Shown here one piece after another: positions 1-7,980 of a DNA stretch of 22,334 nucleotides. This stretch comes from Eubacterium sp. UBA3782 (lineage in GTDB: Bacteria > Bacillota > Clostridia > Lachnospirales > Lachnospiraceae), in the NCBI GenBank assembly GCA_002368795.1, contig DFFG01000008.1, positions 19,114 through 41,447 on the forward strand. The letters are read 5' to 3'. The position numbers and the translations under genes are program-made. Under the pieces are notes generated by a model. It saw only the letters and a program-made list of their open reading frames with translations. It was not told where the DNA came from and did not search any database. The number at the start of each line of letters is the position of its first letter. The stretch's first letter is position 1.

Positions 1-1425
1 CAGTGCATGGTGACCTTCAACATGTCCCGCTCGGCCTCCTACTATGAGTCCGGCATCGGGCGCGGCATGGGCTTTCGGGATTCCTGCCAGGATCTTCTGG
101 GCTTTGTCCACCTGATCCCGGACCGGGCAAGGGAGCGGATCCTGGACATCGCGGCCACCCAGTTTCCGGATGGTTCCGCCTATCATCAGTACCAGCCCCT
201 CACAAAACAGGGCAACGCGGATATCGGCTCCGGCTTCAACGACGATCCGCTCTGGCTGATCGCCGGGACATCTGCCTACCTGCGGGAGACCGGAGACGTA
301 TCGATCCTCAGCGAAAGCGTGCCCTTTAACGATGGTGAAAAGGCCACGCTGCTGGACCACCTGACGCGTTCCTTCATGTTCACCGTGACCCACAAGGGGC
401 CGCATGATCTTCCGCTGATCGGCCGCGCTGACTGGAACGACTGCCTGAACCTCAACTGCTTCTCCGAGCATCCGGGCGAAAGCTTCCAGACCTTCGGACC
501 CTCAGAGGGGCCGGTGGCGGAATCCGTATTCATCGGAGGCATGTTTGTCAAATATGGAAAAGAATACGCGGAGATCCTGCGGCTGATCGGCAGAGAAGCC
601 GAGGCGGCAGATGCCGAGCTGGAAGCGGAAAAGATGGAAAAGACGCTGCTTTCCGCCGGCTGGGATGGCGAATGGTTCGTCCGTGCCTACGACGCATTTG
701 GAAACAAGGTCGGCTCCCGGGAATGCGAGGAAGGCCAGATCTTCATTGAGCCCCAGGGCTTTTGCGTGATGGCCGGCGTCGGTACAGAGAGCGGCGAAGC
801 AGAAAAAGCCCTGGATTCCGTGCGTGACCGGCTTGACACGGAATACGGCGTGATGATCCTCCAGCCCGCCTATACCAGGTACCATCCAGAACTTGGCGAG
901 ATCACTTCCTACCCGCCCGGGTACAAGGAAAATGCCGGCATCTTCTGTCACAACAATCCGTGGATCGTGATCGCCGAGACCGTGCTCGGACGCGGAAGCC
1001 GTGCTTTCGATGTTTACCGTAAGACCTGCCCCGCGTACCTGCAGGAAAAAAGTGATATCCACCGCACAGAGCCATACGTTTACTCCCAGATGGTCGCCGG
1101 GCGGGATGCCGTATACTTCGGGCAGGCCAAAAACAGCTGGCTGACCGGTACGGCCGCCTGGACCTTCACGGCCGTCTCCCAGCACATCCTGGGACTGTAT
1201 CCCACGCTGGAAGGCCTGAAGGTCGATCCCTGTATCCCGGAAGGCTTTGGAGACTTCACCCTCGTGCGGAGATACCGCGGTGCAGAATACCACATCTCGG
1301 TAAAAACCAACGGCGTGGAGAAGGGTATAAAAGAGATCTGCGTCAACGGAAAGCCGATTAGCAGCAGCGTACTTCCCTGCGGCAACGCAGGAGAAATCTT
1401 AGAAGTGATCGTCACCATGGGTTGA
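1..1425 (+). CDS. Cellobiose phosphorylase (GH94), 3' part only
   Basis: This is the C-terminal part (474 residues visible) of a GH94 phosphorylase. The frame is open from base 1, so the true start lies upstream; the ATG at base 7 is internal. Family members of this type are about 800 residues long. They split cellobiose with phosphate into glucose 1-phosphate and glucose in the cytoplasm, saving ATP. Visible hallmarks are the SYYESGIGRGMGFRDS block, GSAYHQYQPLT, NADIGSGFNDDPLWL and GRADWNDCLN (residues about 141-150), which carries the general-acid Asp of the family. The last ~60 residues form the usual beta-rich C-terminal cap. An O-acetyltransferase follows after 42 bases. The near-canonical motifs favour cellobiose over cellodextrin or chitobiose as substrate, but specificity is inferred from similarity only. 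Confidence 0.93.
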   Translation, partial: QCMVTFNMSRSASYYESGIGRGMGFRDSCQDLLGFVHLIPDRARERILDIAATQFPDGSAYHQYQPLTKQGNADIGSGFNDDPLWLIAGTSAYLRETGDVSILSESVPFNDGEKATLLDHLTRSFMFTVTHKGPHDLPLIGRADWNDCLNLNCFSEHPGESFQTFGPSEGPVAESVFIGGMFVKYGKEYAEILRLIGREAEAADAELEAEKMEKTLLSAGWDGEWFVRAYDAFGNKVGSRECEEGQIFIEPQGFCVMAGVGTESGEAEKALDSVRDRLDTEYGVMILQPAYTRYHPELGEITSYPPGYKENAGIFCHNNPWIVIAETVLGRGSRAFDVYRKTCPAYLQEKSDIHRTEPYVYSQMVAGRDAVYFGQAKNSWLTGTAAWTFTAVSQHILGLYPTLEGLKVDPCIPEGFGDFTLVRRYRGAEYHISVKTNGVEKGIKEICVNGKPISSSVLPCGNAGEILEVIVTMG

Positions 1426-1467
1426 TCCGGCAATGCCGCGGAAATAATTTCAGACAAAGGGGAGAGT

Positions 1468-2106
1468 ATGCTGATGACAAACAGCGAGCGGAGAGACCGG
1501 GAGATGGCCTACATTGCGGATGGGGCGGTCGCGGAGGAGATGATGCGGTGCAGGCGGATCTTGCAGAAGCTAAATTTTATGGACAGAAGCGATCTTGCCG
1601 GGATCGCAAAGGTGACGGCCGAGCTTCTTGGCAGCTCCGAGGGGGCGTTTATCAATCCGCCCTTCTACTGTGATTATGGAAATCACATAAAGGTGGGAAA
1701 AAACTTTTTCGCCAACTACAACTGCACGATCATTGATGTGGCCGAGGTCCGGATCGGAGACAACTGCCTGATGGCGCCGAATGTTGCCATTTACACGGCA
1801 GGCCACCCCGTGTATCCCTCGACCAGAAACTCGGCGTATGAATATGGCAAGGCGGTTACGATCGGCGATAATGTGTGGCTTGGCGGGAACACGGTCGTCT
1901 GTCCTGGTGTGCACATCGGCAGCAATTCGGTCATCGGGGCCGGCAGCGTCGTGACGCGGGATATCCCGGACTGGTGCATCGCCGCAGGAAATCCGTGCCG
2001 GGTGCTGAGAAAGATCACGGAGGCCGACAGGAAGTCTCTGTTTCATGATGAGGAGATCGATGCGGAAGCCTGGGCGGATATCGAGCGCCGCGGCTTTGCT
2101 GAGTAA
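1468..2106 (+). CDS. Maltose/galactoside-type sugar O-acetyltransferase (left-handed beta-helix)
   Basis: A 212-residue protein of the LacA/Maa family, which transfers acetyl from acetyl-CoA to sugar hydroxyls in the cytoplasm. Residues about 10-60 form the helical N-terminal cap typical of maltose acetyltransferases. Residues about 70-190 carry hexapeptide repeats (for example VRIGDNCLMAPNV and VTIGDNVWLGGNTVVCPGV) that build the trimeric beta-helix. His113 in the TAGHP motif matches the catalytic base of LacA. The end has the usual GNPCRVLRKI signature. The start at 1468 has a purine-rich GGGGAG ribosome binding site a few bases upstream. It lies 42 bases behind the cellobiose phosphorylase and may be co-transcribed with it. 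A role in detoxifying or exporting unused sugars is often proposed for the family; the acceptor here is unknown. Confidence 0.92.
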   Translation: MLMTNSERRDREMAYIADGAVAEEMMRCRRILQKLNFMDRSDLAGIAKVTAELLGSSEGAFINPPFYCDYGNHIKVGKNFFANYNCTIIDVAEVRIGDNCLMAPNVAIYTAGHPVYPSTRNSAYEYGKAVTIGDNVWLGGNTVVCPGVHIGSNSVIGAGSVVTRDIPDWCIAAGNPCRVLRKITEADRKSLFHDEEIDAEAWADIERRGFAE

Positions 2107-2150
2107 GTAGTATTAAAAAACAGGCAATAGTGCGAGGTGAACGACAGGCG

Positions 2151-2879
2151 ATGAAACAGCAGGAAAAGCAGAGCCTTTCGAAAGAAGCTGCGCTGTCGGA
2201 AAAAATGCATATAGAAGAAGCCAAAAAACCGGAGGAAAAGCTTCCGGAGGCATCCCAAAACCAGACCATGCGGGTATCTCCATCTTCTGCCGGGGAGCGC
2301 TCCGGGGAAAAACAGAGCCTGGCGAGAATTGTGTGGCTGCTGTTTAGCAGTATGCTCTTTATCAGTGCCTTCACCTTTGGCGGCGGTTTTGTCATCGTGA
2401 CATTTATGCGGAGGCGGTTTGTCGATGAACTGCGCTGGGTCGATGAAAAAGAAATGCTGGATATGATCGCGCTGGCGCAGTCAGCTCCGGGGCCTATCGC
2501 GGTCAATGCAGCGATCATGGTCGGCTGGAAGATGGCGGGGGCTGCCGGGATGGCTGCCGCCGTGTTGGGCACGGTCATTCCGCCCATGGCAATCCTGTCG
2601 GTCATTTCGGTGTTTTACCAGCTCTTTGCAGAGAACCGTATCGTCGCGGCTGTGCTTCGCGGCATGCAAAGCGGCGTTGCAGCGGTCATTCTGGACGTTG
2701 CGCTCAGCATGGGGATCACAGTGGCAAAAGACCAGTCAGCCCTTCACATGCTGATCATGGGCGCCGCATTTATTGCTTCGTTTTTCTTTAAAATCAATGT
2801 GATATGGATCATTGCCTGTGCCGTTCTTGCAGGCGTCATCCTTGCCCTTCGGAATAGAAAGGGGGCGGGAAACAGATGA
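2151..2879 (+). CDS. Chromate transporter family (CHR) half-size protein, first of pair
   Basis: A 242-residue membrane protein of the CHR superfamily. The first ~60 residues are a hydrophilic, Lys/Glu-rich extension. The CHR domain follows, with the signatures SAFTFGGGFVIVTFM and ALAQSAPGPIAVNAAIMVGW and several hydrophobic helices. The start is taken at ATG 2151 because GAGGTGA lies 10 bases upstream; a GTG at 2130 would place that ribosome site inside the gene. The stop overlaps the next start as ATGA at 2876-2879, so the two halves are probably translated together. Short CHR proteins are known to work as pairs with antiparallel halves. Some family members export chromate; the real substrate of clostridial pairs is not established. 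Confidence 0.9.
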   Translation: MKQQEKQSLSKEAALSEKMHIEEAKKPEEKLPEASQNQTMRVSPSSAGERSGEKQSLARIVWLLFSSMLFISAFTFGGGFVIVTFMRRRFVDELRWVDEKEMLDMIALAQSAPGPIAVNAAIMVGWKMAGAAGMAAAVLGTVIPPMAILSVISVFYQLFAENRIVAAVLRGMQSGVAAVILDVALSMGITVAKDQSALHMLIMGAAFIASFFFKINVIWIIACAVLAGVILALRNRKGAGNR

Positions 2880-3442
2880 TCCTTGCAGAATTGTTTTTCT
2901 GTTTTTTCCAGATCGGCCTGTTCTCCATCGGAGGAGGTTATGTGGCGATTCCGCTGATCCGGTACCAGACCGTCATGCTGCACGGCTGGCTGACCGAAAG
3001 CCAGTTCATGGATCTGGCGACGATCGCCGAGATGACGCCGGGGCCGATCGCCATAAACGGCGCGACCTTTGTGGGCTTTCGTGTAGCCGGCGGGGCCGGG
3101 GCCATAGCCGCGACCCTTGGCTGTATCTTTCCATCGCTGATCATTGTCTCTGTGCTTGCACTGATCTACCGGCGGTGGAGCAGCCTGCCCATGCTGCAGA
3201 GCATCCTGGCATCCTTGCGTCCGGCAGTCGTCGCGCTGATCGCGGCTGCCGGTATCAATATGCTCCTGACAGTAGCTTTCGGCAGTTCCGATACGTTTTC
3301 ATTTTCGGCCATACAGTGGCCAGGTTTGTTCCTGTTCGCTGCGGCATTTGTCGTCCTGCGCAGGTTCCGGCCAAATCCGATCCTGGTCATGGTGCTTTGC
3401 GGCCTGGGAGGATTGTTTCTGGAGCTCGCGGGAGTGTTATGA
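2876..3442 (+). CDS. Chromate transporter family (CHR) half-size protein, second of pair
   Basis: A 188-residue partner of the preceding CHR protein with the same domain: GLFSIGGGYVAIPLIRYQ near residues 12-30 and IAEMTPGPIAINGATFVGFR around residues 50-70. About five or six hydrophobic segments follow. It lacks the charged N-terminal extension of the first half. It begins within the stop codon of the upstream gene (4-base ATGA overlap), a strong sign of translational coupling and of a heterodimeric transporter. No terminator is evident downstream. The 221 bases to the next gene contain A-rich CAGAAAAACAG repeats and short hairpins but no gene I can support. Confidence 0.9.
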   Translation: MILAELFFCFFQIGLFSIGGGYVAIPLIRYQTVMLHGWLTESQFMDLATIAEMTPGPIAINGATFVGFRVAGGAGAIAATLGCIFPSLIIVSVLALIYRRWSSLPMLQSILASLRPAVVALIAAAGINMLLTVAFGSSDTFSFSAIQWPGLFLFAAAFVVLRRFRPNPILVMVLCGLGGLFLELAGVL

Positions 3443-3663
3443 CGGCCGGCCGCATATAGACGGCAGCCTGCATTTCTTCTGCAGATGGCAGGTGCATGCA
3501 AAGAAGCAGAGGAAACCGGCAAAAAAACAGCGCAGAAAAACAGGCAGAAAAACAGCGCCATCCAGCACCATCTGGCGATTGCGACGGAGGATTTGAGTGA
3601 CCGGGTATGCTCTTTACGCCCGGATCGAAACATCACCAAGGAATTATGAGGGAGGTTTCCAAC

Positions 3664-4533
3664 ATGACAAAAAAGAGACACAAATTTCTGGACCATCCGA
3701 TCCCGGGATATTTTCTTCTGATATTGTTTGGCATGGTCATGACAAATCTGTTTTCCAGCGTGATCGACGGACAGATCCTTGCCAGACTCATTCCCGGGTT
3801 TTCTGTCACGCTGCAGGCAAACGGCATGACCGTGGAAAATGCGGCCGGGCCGGGAACAGCTCTTGGAGCGATCGCTGCTGCAGCGATCTTCCGGTGGTGG
3901 TTCCGTCCTTCTTTTCAGGGCATGCTGAAAAAAGAAAACCTGACCGCCGGCCTTTTGATGCTGGCACCGTTCCTTGTTTTCCACTATGTGGGTTCGATCG
4001 TAAGCATCTTGTCCGTGGGCAGTGCCAGTGTATTTCTCGCATTTCTCCGGGCATTTTCTCCTGGCTTTGGTGAAGAGGTCATCTTCCGGGGCCTTGGCGT
4101 TTCCAATTATATGCGGATGATCCGTTCCGAAAAAGGGATCATGACGATCTTCTGGCTCTCCTCCCTTACTTTTGGGCTGATCCACATCTTAAATGTGACG
4201 GCCGGCGCGCCGTTTGTTGTTTCTCTGATCCAGGCTGTGTATGCCACTGGCATAGGCATGGCCTTTGGCGCGGTCTTCCTCAGGACCGGCAATCTGTGGC
4301 CGACAATCCTGGGCCACATGAGCGTGGATTTTCTGGAGTTCATCCGGGCAGATCTGAGCAGCACCGGCGGCGTCATGGGCGCCATGGGTGTCGGCGACTG
4401 GATCACGATCGCCGCAGGGCTCTTTGCAGCAGTCCTTGGCCTGTACCTGATGCGGCCTGTCGTGCGGCCGGCGGTCATGGAGCTGTGGAAGCAGAAATGG
4501 AACCGGACCGATACGGCGGAAGCTGCGGGCTAG
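3664..4533 (+). CDS. CPBP family intramembrane metalloprotease (CAAX protease/bacteriocin-processing type)
   Basis: A 289-residue polytopic membrane protein with the three family motifs in order: EEVIFR (Glu137-Glu138, Arg142), FGLIH (Phe170, His174) and HMSVD (His218, Asp222). These residues form the metal-dependent glutamic protease site of the Rce1/CPBP family. Bacterial members process bacteriocins or act as immunity or unknown-function proteins; no bacteriocin gene is seen nearby. The start at ATG 3664 is chosen because GAGGGAGG sits 8 bases upstream. An in-frame ATG at 3607 would add 19 residues without a good ribosome site. It is preceded by a 221-base gap and followed 57 bases later by the SRAP gene. 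Confidence 0.9.
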   Translation: MTKKRHKFLDHPIPGYFLLILFGMVMTNLFSSVIDGQILARLIPGFSVTLQANGMTVENAAGPGTALGAIAAAAIFRWWFRPSFQGMLKKENLTAGLLMLAPFLVFHYVGSIVSILSVGSASVFLAFLRAFSPGFGEEVIFRGLGVSNYMRMIRSEKGIMTIFWLSSLTFGLIHILNVTAGAPFVVSLIQAVYATGIGMAFGAVFLRTGNLWPTILGHMSVDFLEFIRADLSSTGGVMGAMGVGDWITIAAGLFAAVLGLYLMRPVVRPAVMELWKQKWNRTDTAEAAG

Positions 4534-4536
4534 TTT

Positions 4537-4556
4537 GTTCTGCCCTTAGGCGGAAC
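4537..4556 (+). other. Short intergenic hairpin
   Basis: An 8-base inverted repeat (GTTCTGCC / GGCGGAAC, one G-U pair) around a CTTA loop lies just after the CPBP stop. No T-tract follows on either strand, so it is not a classical terminator. It could mark mRNA processing or attenuation between the CPBP and SRAP genes. Confidence 0.35.
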
Positions 4557-4590
4557 GGTCAAAAAGAAACAGAGAGGGAGGTGACAGTCG

Positions 4591-5196
4591 ATGTGCTGTC
4601 GTTACTGGGCGGAGGAATCGCCGGAAATGCGCGCCATCGTGGAGGAGATGAACCGCTCCTCCCTGGTGCGGAAATGGCAGAATACAACAGCGGTAAAATC
4701 CTTCGGCGAGATGCGGCCGACGGATGTGGTGCCGGTGATCGCGCCAAACCGCTACGGCGCGCGGGCGGTCTATCCCATGAAATGGGGATTTGCCGGGAAG
4801 ACTCTGCTGATGAATGCCAGGTGCGAGACGGCTGCAAAAAAGCCGACCTTCCAGGAGTGCTGGACTCGCCGGCGCTGCATCGTGCCGGCCTCCTGGTATT
4901 TTGAGTGGGAGCATCTGCGGGGCAATGACGGCCGGGTCAAAACCGGGGACAAGTACATGCTTCAGCCGCGAAATTCGACCATGACCTGGCTGTGCGGCCT
5001 CTACCGGATCGAGGAGGGCCTGCCATATTTCGTGATCCTGACCCGAGAGCCTGGCGAGGATATTCGTTTTATTCACGATCGAATGCCGCTGATCCTGCCC
5101 GAGAAAGCCATCGATGCCTGGATCCATCCGGATACAAAACCGGAGGATCTGCTGGCAGCGGCGGTCACAGATCTGGTGTTTGAAAAGGCAAATTAG
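4591..5196 (+). CDS. SRAP domain protein (SOS response-associated, YedK/HMCES family)
   Basis: A 201-residue SRAP protein. The family forms a thiazolidine DNA-protein crosslink with abasic sites in single-stranded DNA and so shields them from strand breakage. All active-site positions are visible: Cys2 at the mature N-terminus, Asn75 in NARCET, Glu105 in SWYFEWEH and His162 in FIHDRMPLIL. Spacing is close to E. coli YedK (Cys2, Asn75, Glu105, His160). GGGAGGTGA upstream supports the ATG at 4591, and that start leaves Cys at position 2, which the chemistry requires. It lies 57 bases after the CPBP gene. No LexA-type operator was recognised. Confidence 0.95.
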   Translation: MCCRYWAEESPEMRAIVEEMNRSSLVRKWQNTTAVKSFGEMRPTDVVPVIAPNRYGARAVYPMKWGFAGKTLLMNARCETAAKKPTFQECWTRRRCIVPASWYFEWEHLRGNDGRVKTGDKYMLQPRNSTMTWLCGLYRIEEGLPYFVILTREPGEDIRFIHDRMPLILPEKAIDAWIHPDTKPEDLLAAAVTDLVFEKAN

Positions 5197-5217
5197 GCCA
5201 AAATCCCCGACTCTACC

Positions 5218-5255
5218 AACAGTTCCTGTTGCATTTGGGCGGAAAATGCCATAAT
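5218..5255 (+). promoter_or_regulatory. Promoter with two inverted repeats before the XRE gene
   Basis: An extended -10 element (TG at 5247, CATAAT at 5250-5255) lies 23 bases before the XRE start; the -35 (TTGCAT at 5229) is poor. Two short palindromes overlap it: AACAG-TTC-CTGTT at 5218-5230 and GCATTT/AAATGC at 5231-5249, between -35 and -10. Their position fits autoregulation by the downstream HTH protein; that is inference. Confidence 0.5.
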
Positions 5256-5278
5256 ACAGGCGAAAGGAGGAGCCCGAT

Positions 5279-5920
5279 ATGGATCAAATCAAGATCGGAA
5301 AATTTATTGCAGCCTGCAGGAAGGAGCAGGGCATGACACAGGCGGCTCTCGCCGAGAAGCTCGGAATCAGCGACCGCGCGGTATCAAAATGGGAGACCGG
5401 CCGGTCGATGCCAGATTCCGGGATCATGCTGGAACTCTGCGGCCTTCTTGGCATCAATGTCAACGAACTCCTGTCGGGCGAGCGGATCATGACAGAGGCA
5501 TACGATAAAAGGGCTGAGGAGAATCTCCTGACCATGCAGCGGGAGATCGAGGAAAAAAACCGCCAGTTGCTGCAGACGGAGTTTCTTATCGCCGGACCGG
5601 CGGTGATTGCCGGTTTTTTCATTCTGGGAATGGCGGCTTATCTGGATTTGGATAACCGAATACGGGCATTTATGATCGTATTTGGCGTCGTCCTGATCGT
5701 GGTGGTCAGTTTTATCGCCGTCGGCATCGAGCAGATCGCAGGTTACTATGAATGTCAGAAATGTCATCACCGGCATGTGCCCACCTACTGGCAGACCAAT
5801 CTGGCCGTGCATTATGGCCGGACAAGATTTATGAAATGCCCGGAGTGCGGGCGCTGGAGCTGGCAGAAAAAGGTGCTCACCCGCGAGGCCAGGGAGGATG
5901 AGACCGATACCCAAAGGTAA
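5279..5920 (+). CDS. XRE-family regulator with two membrane segments and a C-terminal zinc ribbon
   Basis: A 213-residue protein. Residues 5-65 form a Cro/C1-type helix-turn-helix (MTQAALAEKLGISDRAVSKW). Residues about 75-100 are a charged, probably helical linker. Two hydrophobic stretches at about 103-122 and 130-150 look like membrane helices. The C-terminus carries CxxC pairs, Cys159/Cys162 and Cys187/Cys190, suggesting a zinc ribbon. HTH proteins with membrane-anchored tails are common in Clostridia, but their signals are mostly unknown. The ATG at 5279 has AAAGGAGG 8 bases upstream. A hairpin 3' of the gene suggests a single-gene transcript. A plausible reading is a membrane-tethered, perhaps metal- or redox-sensing regulator. 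Confidence 0.9.
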   Translation: MDQIKIGKFIAACRKEQGMTQAALAEKLGISDRAVSKWETGRSMPDSGIMLELCGLLGINVNELLSGERIMTEAYDKRAEENLLTMQREIEEKNRQLLQTEFLIAGPAVIAGFFILGMAAYLDLDNRIRAFMIVFGVVLIVVVSFIAVGIEQIAGYYECQKCHHRHVPTYWQTNLAVHYGRTRFMKCPECGRWSWQKKVLTREAREDETDTQR

Positions 5921-5946
5921 AAAGGAACAGAAGCAGATCGTTAAAA

Positions 5947-5984
5947 AGAGGGCGGACTTCGGATCACCGGAGCCCGCCCTTTCT
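5947..5984 (+). terminator. Hairpin terminator after the XRE gene
   Basis: AGGGCGG (5949-5955) pairs with CCGCCCT (5974-5980). The stem continues inside as CTTCGG/CCGGAG around an ATCA loop, with one A/C mismatch. A short TTTCT tail follows. On the other strand the tail is TTTTT, so it may work in both directions. Confidence 0.75.
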
Positions 5985-6023
5985 GCATGAATGCCTTTGT
6001 TAATTACTGGCGTCCCTGTTGTG

Positions 6024-6061
6024 ACATGTATGATGTATAAAAATTTCCATATTACATGTCT
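6024..6061. other. 8-base inverted repeat in the 5921-6305 intergenic stretch
   Basis: GACATGTA (6024-6031) and TACATGTC (6054-6061) form a perfect inverted repeat around an AT-rich 22-base spacer. It could be an operator. Apart from this, the hairpin at 5947-5984 and the promoter at 6248-6256, I see no gene in the 385 bases between the XRE and hydrolase genes. Confidence 0.35.
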
Positions 6062-6247
6062 TCATCTCGGCAAAGGCTGCTTCGGCGGATCACGAAAAGA
6101 CTCATCCTTTCTGCGTGCACATCTGCGTCTTTGACTGCTGCTCCGGCAGGCTCCAGTTGAACATCTGCCAGCGTTTCATCGCATGACATAGTTACATAAA
6201 AACGCACATGATAAATCATCTGCCGGCTGTCTCATCCCATGGCTTCA

Positions 6248-6256
6248 TGGTATAAT
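6248..6256 (+). promoter_or_regulatory. Extended -10 promoter for the MBL-fold hydrolase
   Basis: TGGTATAAT is a perfect extended -10 hexamer 50 bases before the start at 6306. The -35 region is weak, which an extended -10 can tolerate. Confidence 0.65.
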
Positions 6257-6305
6257 GAACAGGAATGTAAAAGCTTTGCCACAAGTATGACGAAAGGAGA
6301 TCAGT

Positions 6306-6998
6306 ATGAGTGGAGTGATTGTTCAGATGAATGAGAATACATGGCGCATTGAGGACGGCGGCGTGCGCTTTTTCCTGCTGACCGGATCAGAAAAAGCTCT
6401 GCTGATCGATTCCGGGATGATGGTTCACGACGCGCGGAATATCGCAGAGGAACAGACGAATCTGCCGATTATCCTTCTGAATACCCACGCGGATATGGAC
6501 CATACCGGCAGCAATGCCCAGTTCGCGTCCTTTTATCTGCATCCGGCAGAGGAGGCGGTCTACCGCCGCGGCGGCGGGGCCGGCGAGATCATCCCGGTCG
6601 TAGAGGGCGATACGATCGACCTGGGCGGCAGAGTTTTGGAGATCATCCATCTGCCGGGCCATACGCCGGGCAGCATCGCCGTGCTTGACCGTGACCATCG
6701 GGTGCTGATCAGCGGTGATCCGATCCAGCGGAACGGGCGGATATTTATGTTTGGCCTGCACCGCGACATGCACGCCTACATAGAGAGTCTGCATAAGCTG
6801 GAAGGCCGCATCTCGGAGTTTGACGAGATCTGGCCGTCCCACGCGGACATCCCGGTGACCACAGATACCATCCGGCTGCTTGCCGACGGTGCGGAGGCAA
6901 TCCTGGCAGGAAACGTCCAGGGCGTTGCGGAGGAGATGCATGGACACCGCATCACCGCGTACGACCTTGGGTTCTGCACGATCCTCGGCGAAGGCTGA
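6306..6998 (+). CDS. MBL-fold metallo-hydrolase
   Basis: A 230-residue single-domain metallo-beta-lactamase-fold protein. The metal motif reads NTHADMDHTG: His61, Asp63, Asp65 and His66. The second His of the usual HxHxDH is therefore Asp, a variant found in some subfamilies. Further ligands fit His119 (HLPGHTPGS), Asp138 (ISGDPI) and His179 (PSHAD). Such proteins are mostly cytoplasmic hydrolases of thioesters, lactones or phosphoesters; the substrate here cannot be read. AAGGAGA upstream supports ATG 6306, and a clear promoter lies at 6248. The nitroreductase gene follows after 100 bases. Confidence 0.9.
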   Translation: MSGVIVQMNENTWRIEDGGVRFFLLTGSEKALLIDSGMMVHDARNIAEEQTNLPIILLNTHADMDHTGSNAQFASFYLHPAEEAVYRRGGGAGEIIPVVEGDTIDLGGRVLEIIHLPGHTPGSIAVLDRDHRVLISGDPIQRNGRIFMFGLHRDMHAYIESLHKLEGRISEFDEIWPSHADIPVTTDTIRLLADGAEAILAGNVQGVAEEMHGHRITAYDLGFCTILGEG

Positions 6999-7098
6999 GG
7001 CATGGATCGCTGCAGGAACCAGTTCACGGTCATCCGACATTCATATATTAGAAAAAAAGCAAACCGTCCCATCGCAGAAAAAGCAGTAAAGGAGTAAC

Positions 7099-7767
7099 AT
7101 GCGTATGGAGATCAAAGAAGCCATCAGAGACCGGCACAGTGTGCGCCAGTACAAGTCAGACCCGATCCCGGAGGAGATGCGGACAGCTCTGGACGAGCTG
7201 ATCGAAGCCTGCAACAAGGAGAGCGGGCTGCACATCCAGCTTATAACCGAAGACCCGGAATGCTTTGACACGCTCATCGCCCACTATGGGAGATTCACAA
7301 ACGTGAGAAATTATGTCGCCCTGGTAGGCCCGAAAAGCATGCCGGACCTGGAGGAAAAATGCGGCTATTATGGTCAGAAGGTCGTGATTAAAGCCCAGAT
7401 GCTTGGCCTCAACACCTGCTGGGTCGCTGGCACCTACAGTCGTGGGAAATGCAACGCGGATAAGGCAGCCGGTGAGAAGCTGGTCTGCGTCATCGCCATC
7501 GGTTTTGGCGAAAATGCAGGGGCAAAACATAAGTCAAAACCTCTCTCCAGTCTGTGCGATGTGGCAGAAGAGGATATGCCCGCCTGGTTCCGCACCGGCG
7601 TAAAGGCAGCCATGATGGCGCCGACGGCCGTAAACCAGCAGAAATTCCACATCTCCCTGGAGGGAGAAACACCGGTCATAACAGCCGGCCGCGGCCCGAT
7701 GGCAAAGATCGACCTGGGCATCGTAAAATACAATTTCGAGGCAGCCTCCGGGCACACCTGCAGATAG
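7099..7767 (+). CDS. Putative nitroreductase (TM1586-type, PF14512-like)
   Basis: A 222-residue flavin-dependent nitroreductase-fold protein. The N-terminus IKEAIRDRHSVRQY is the FMN-phosphate binding signature of the family. The block KAAMMAPTAVNQQKFHIS around residues 171-188 is the second conserved element, and GLNTCWVAG near residue 110 is also typical. This subgroup contains two pseudo-symmetric halves in one chain and probably binds FMN; its substrates are unknown. AAAGGAG is 4 bases before ATG 7099 and 10 bases before ATG 7105, so either could be the start (222 or 220 residues). It sits 100 bases after the MBL gene and 23 bases before a GNAT remnant. Confidence 0.9.
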   Translation: MRMEIKEAIRDRHSVRQYKSDPIPEEMRTALDELIEACNKESGLHIQLITEDPECFDTLIAHYGRFTNVRNYVALVGPKSMPDLEEKCGYYGQKVVIKAQMLGLNTCWVAGTYSRGKCNADKAAGEKLVCVIAIGFGENAGAKHKSKPLSSLCDVAEEDMPAWFRTGVKAAMMAPTAVNQQKFHISLEGETPVITAGRGPMAKIDLGIVKYNFEAASGHTCR

Positions 7768-7790
7768 GCGGCAGATCGCAGGAGGACAAA

Positions 7791-7892
7791 ATGATCATAA
7801 GAAAATACCGGGAGCAGGATCTGCCCGAGATGATCGCCATCTGGAATGAGGTGGTGGAAGAAGGCATCTGCCCGTACTACCACGAGTTATAA
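7791..7892 (+). pseudogene. Truncated GNAT acetyltransferase (N-terminal remnant)
   Basis: An open frame of 33 codons with a good AGGAGG ribosome site encodes IIRKYREQDLPEMIAIWN and EVVEEGICPYY before a TAA. The pattern IRxYRExDLPxMxxIWNxVVEEG is the beta1-alpha1 start of GNAT N-acetyltransferases, which are about 150 residues or more. No continuation is seen in any frame before the MazG gene. The acetyl-CoA binding half is therefore missing, and the gene looks lost by deletion. A 14-base tandem repeat begins 18 bases after the stop and may mark the deletion scar. Confidence 0.7.
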
Positions 7893-7909
7893 AGAATCCG
7901 GCAGAAAAC

Positions 7910-7942
7910 ATCAGGCATAAAAGATCAGGCATAAAAGATCAG
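7910..7942 (+). repeat. 14-base tandem repeat after the GNAT remnant
   Basis: ATCAGGCATAAAAG occurs twice in direct succession (7910-7923, 7924-7937), followed by a partial third copy (ATCAG). It lies between the truncated GNAT frame and the MazG gene. Confidence 0.85.
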
Positions 7943-7980
7943 ACAAAAACAACAGACAGGAATTGACCACGGGAGAAGCC

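Noticed and set aside
3607..3663. Upstream start for the CPBP protease
   Set aside because: No ribosome site precedes it, while GAGGGAGG is well placed for ATG 3664.
3443..3663. Gene or terminator after the CHR pair
   Set aside because: Only small hairpins without T-tracts and A-rich repeats are seen. The frames crossing it are shadows without ribosome sites.
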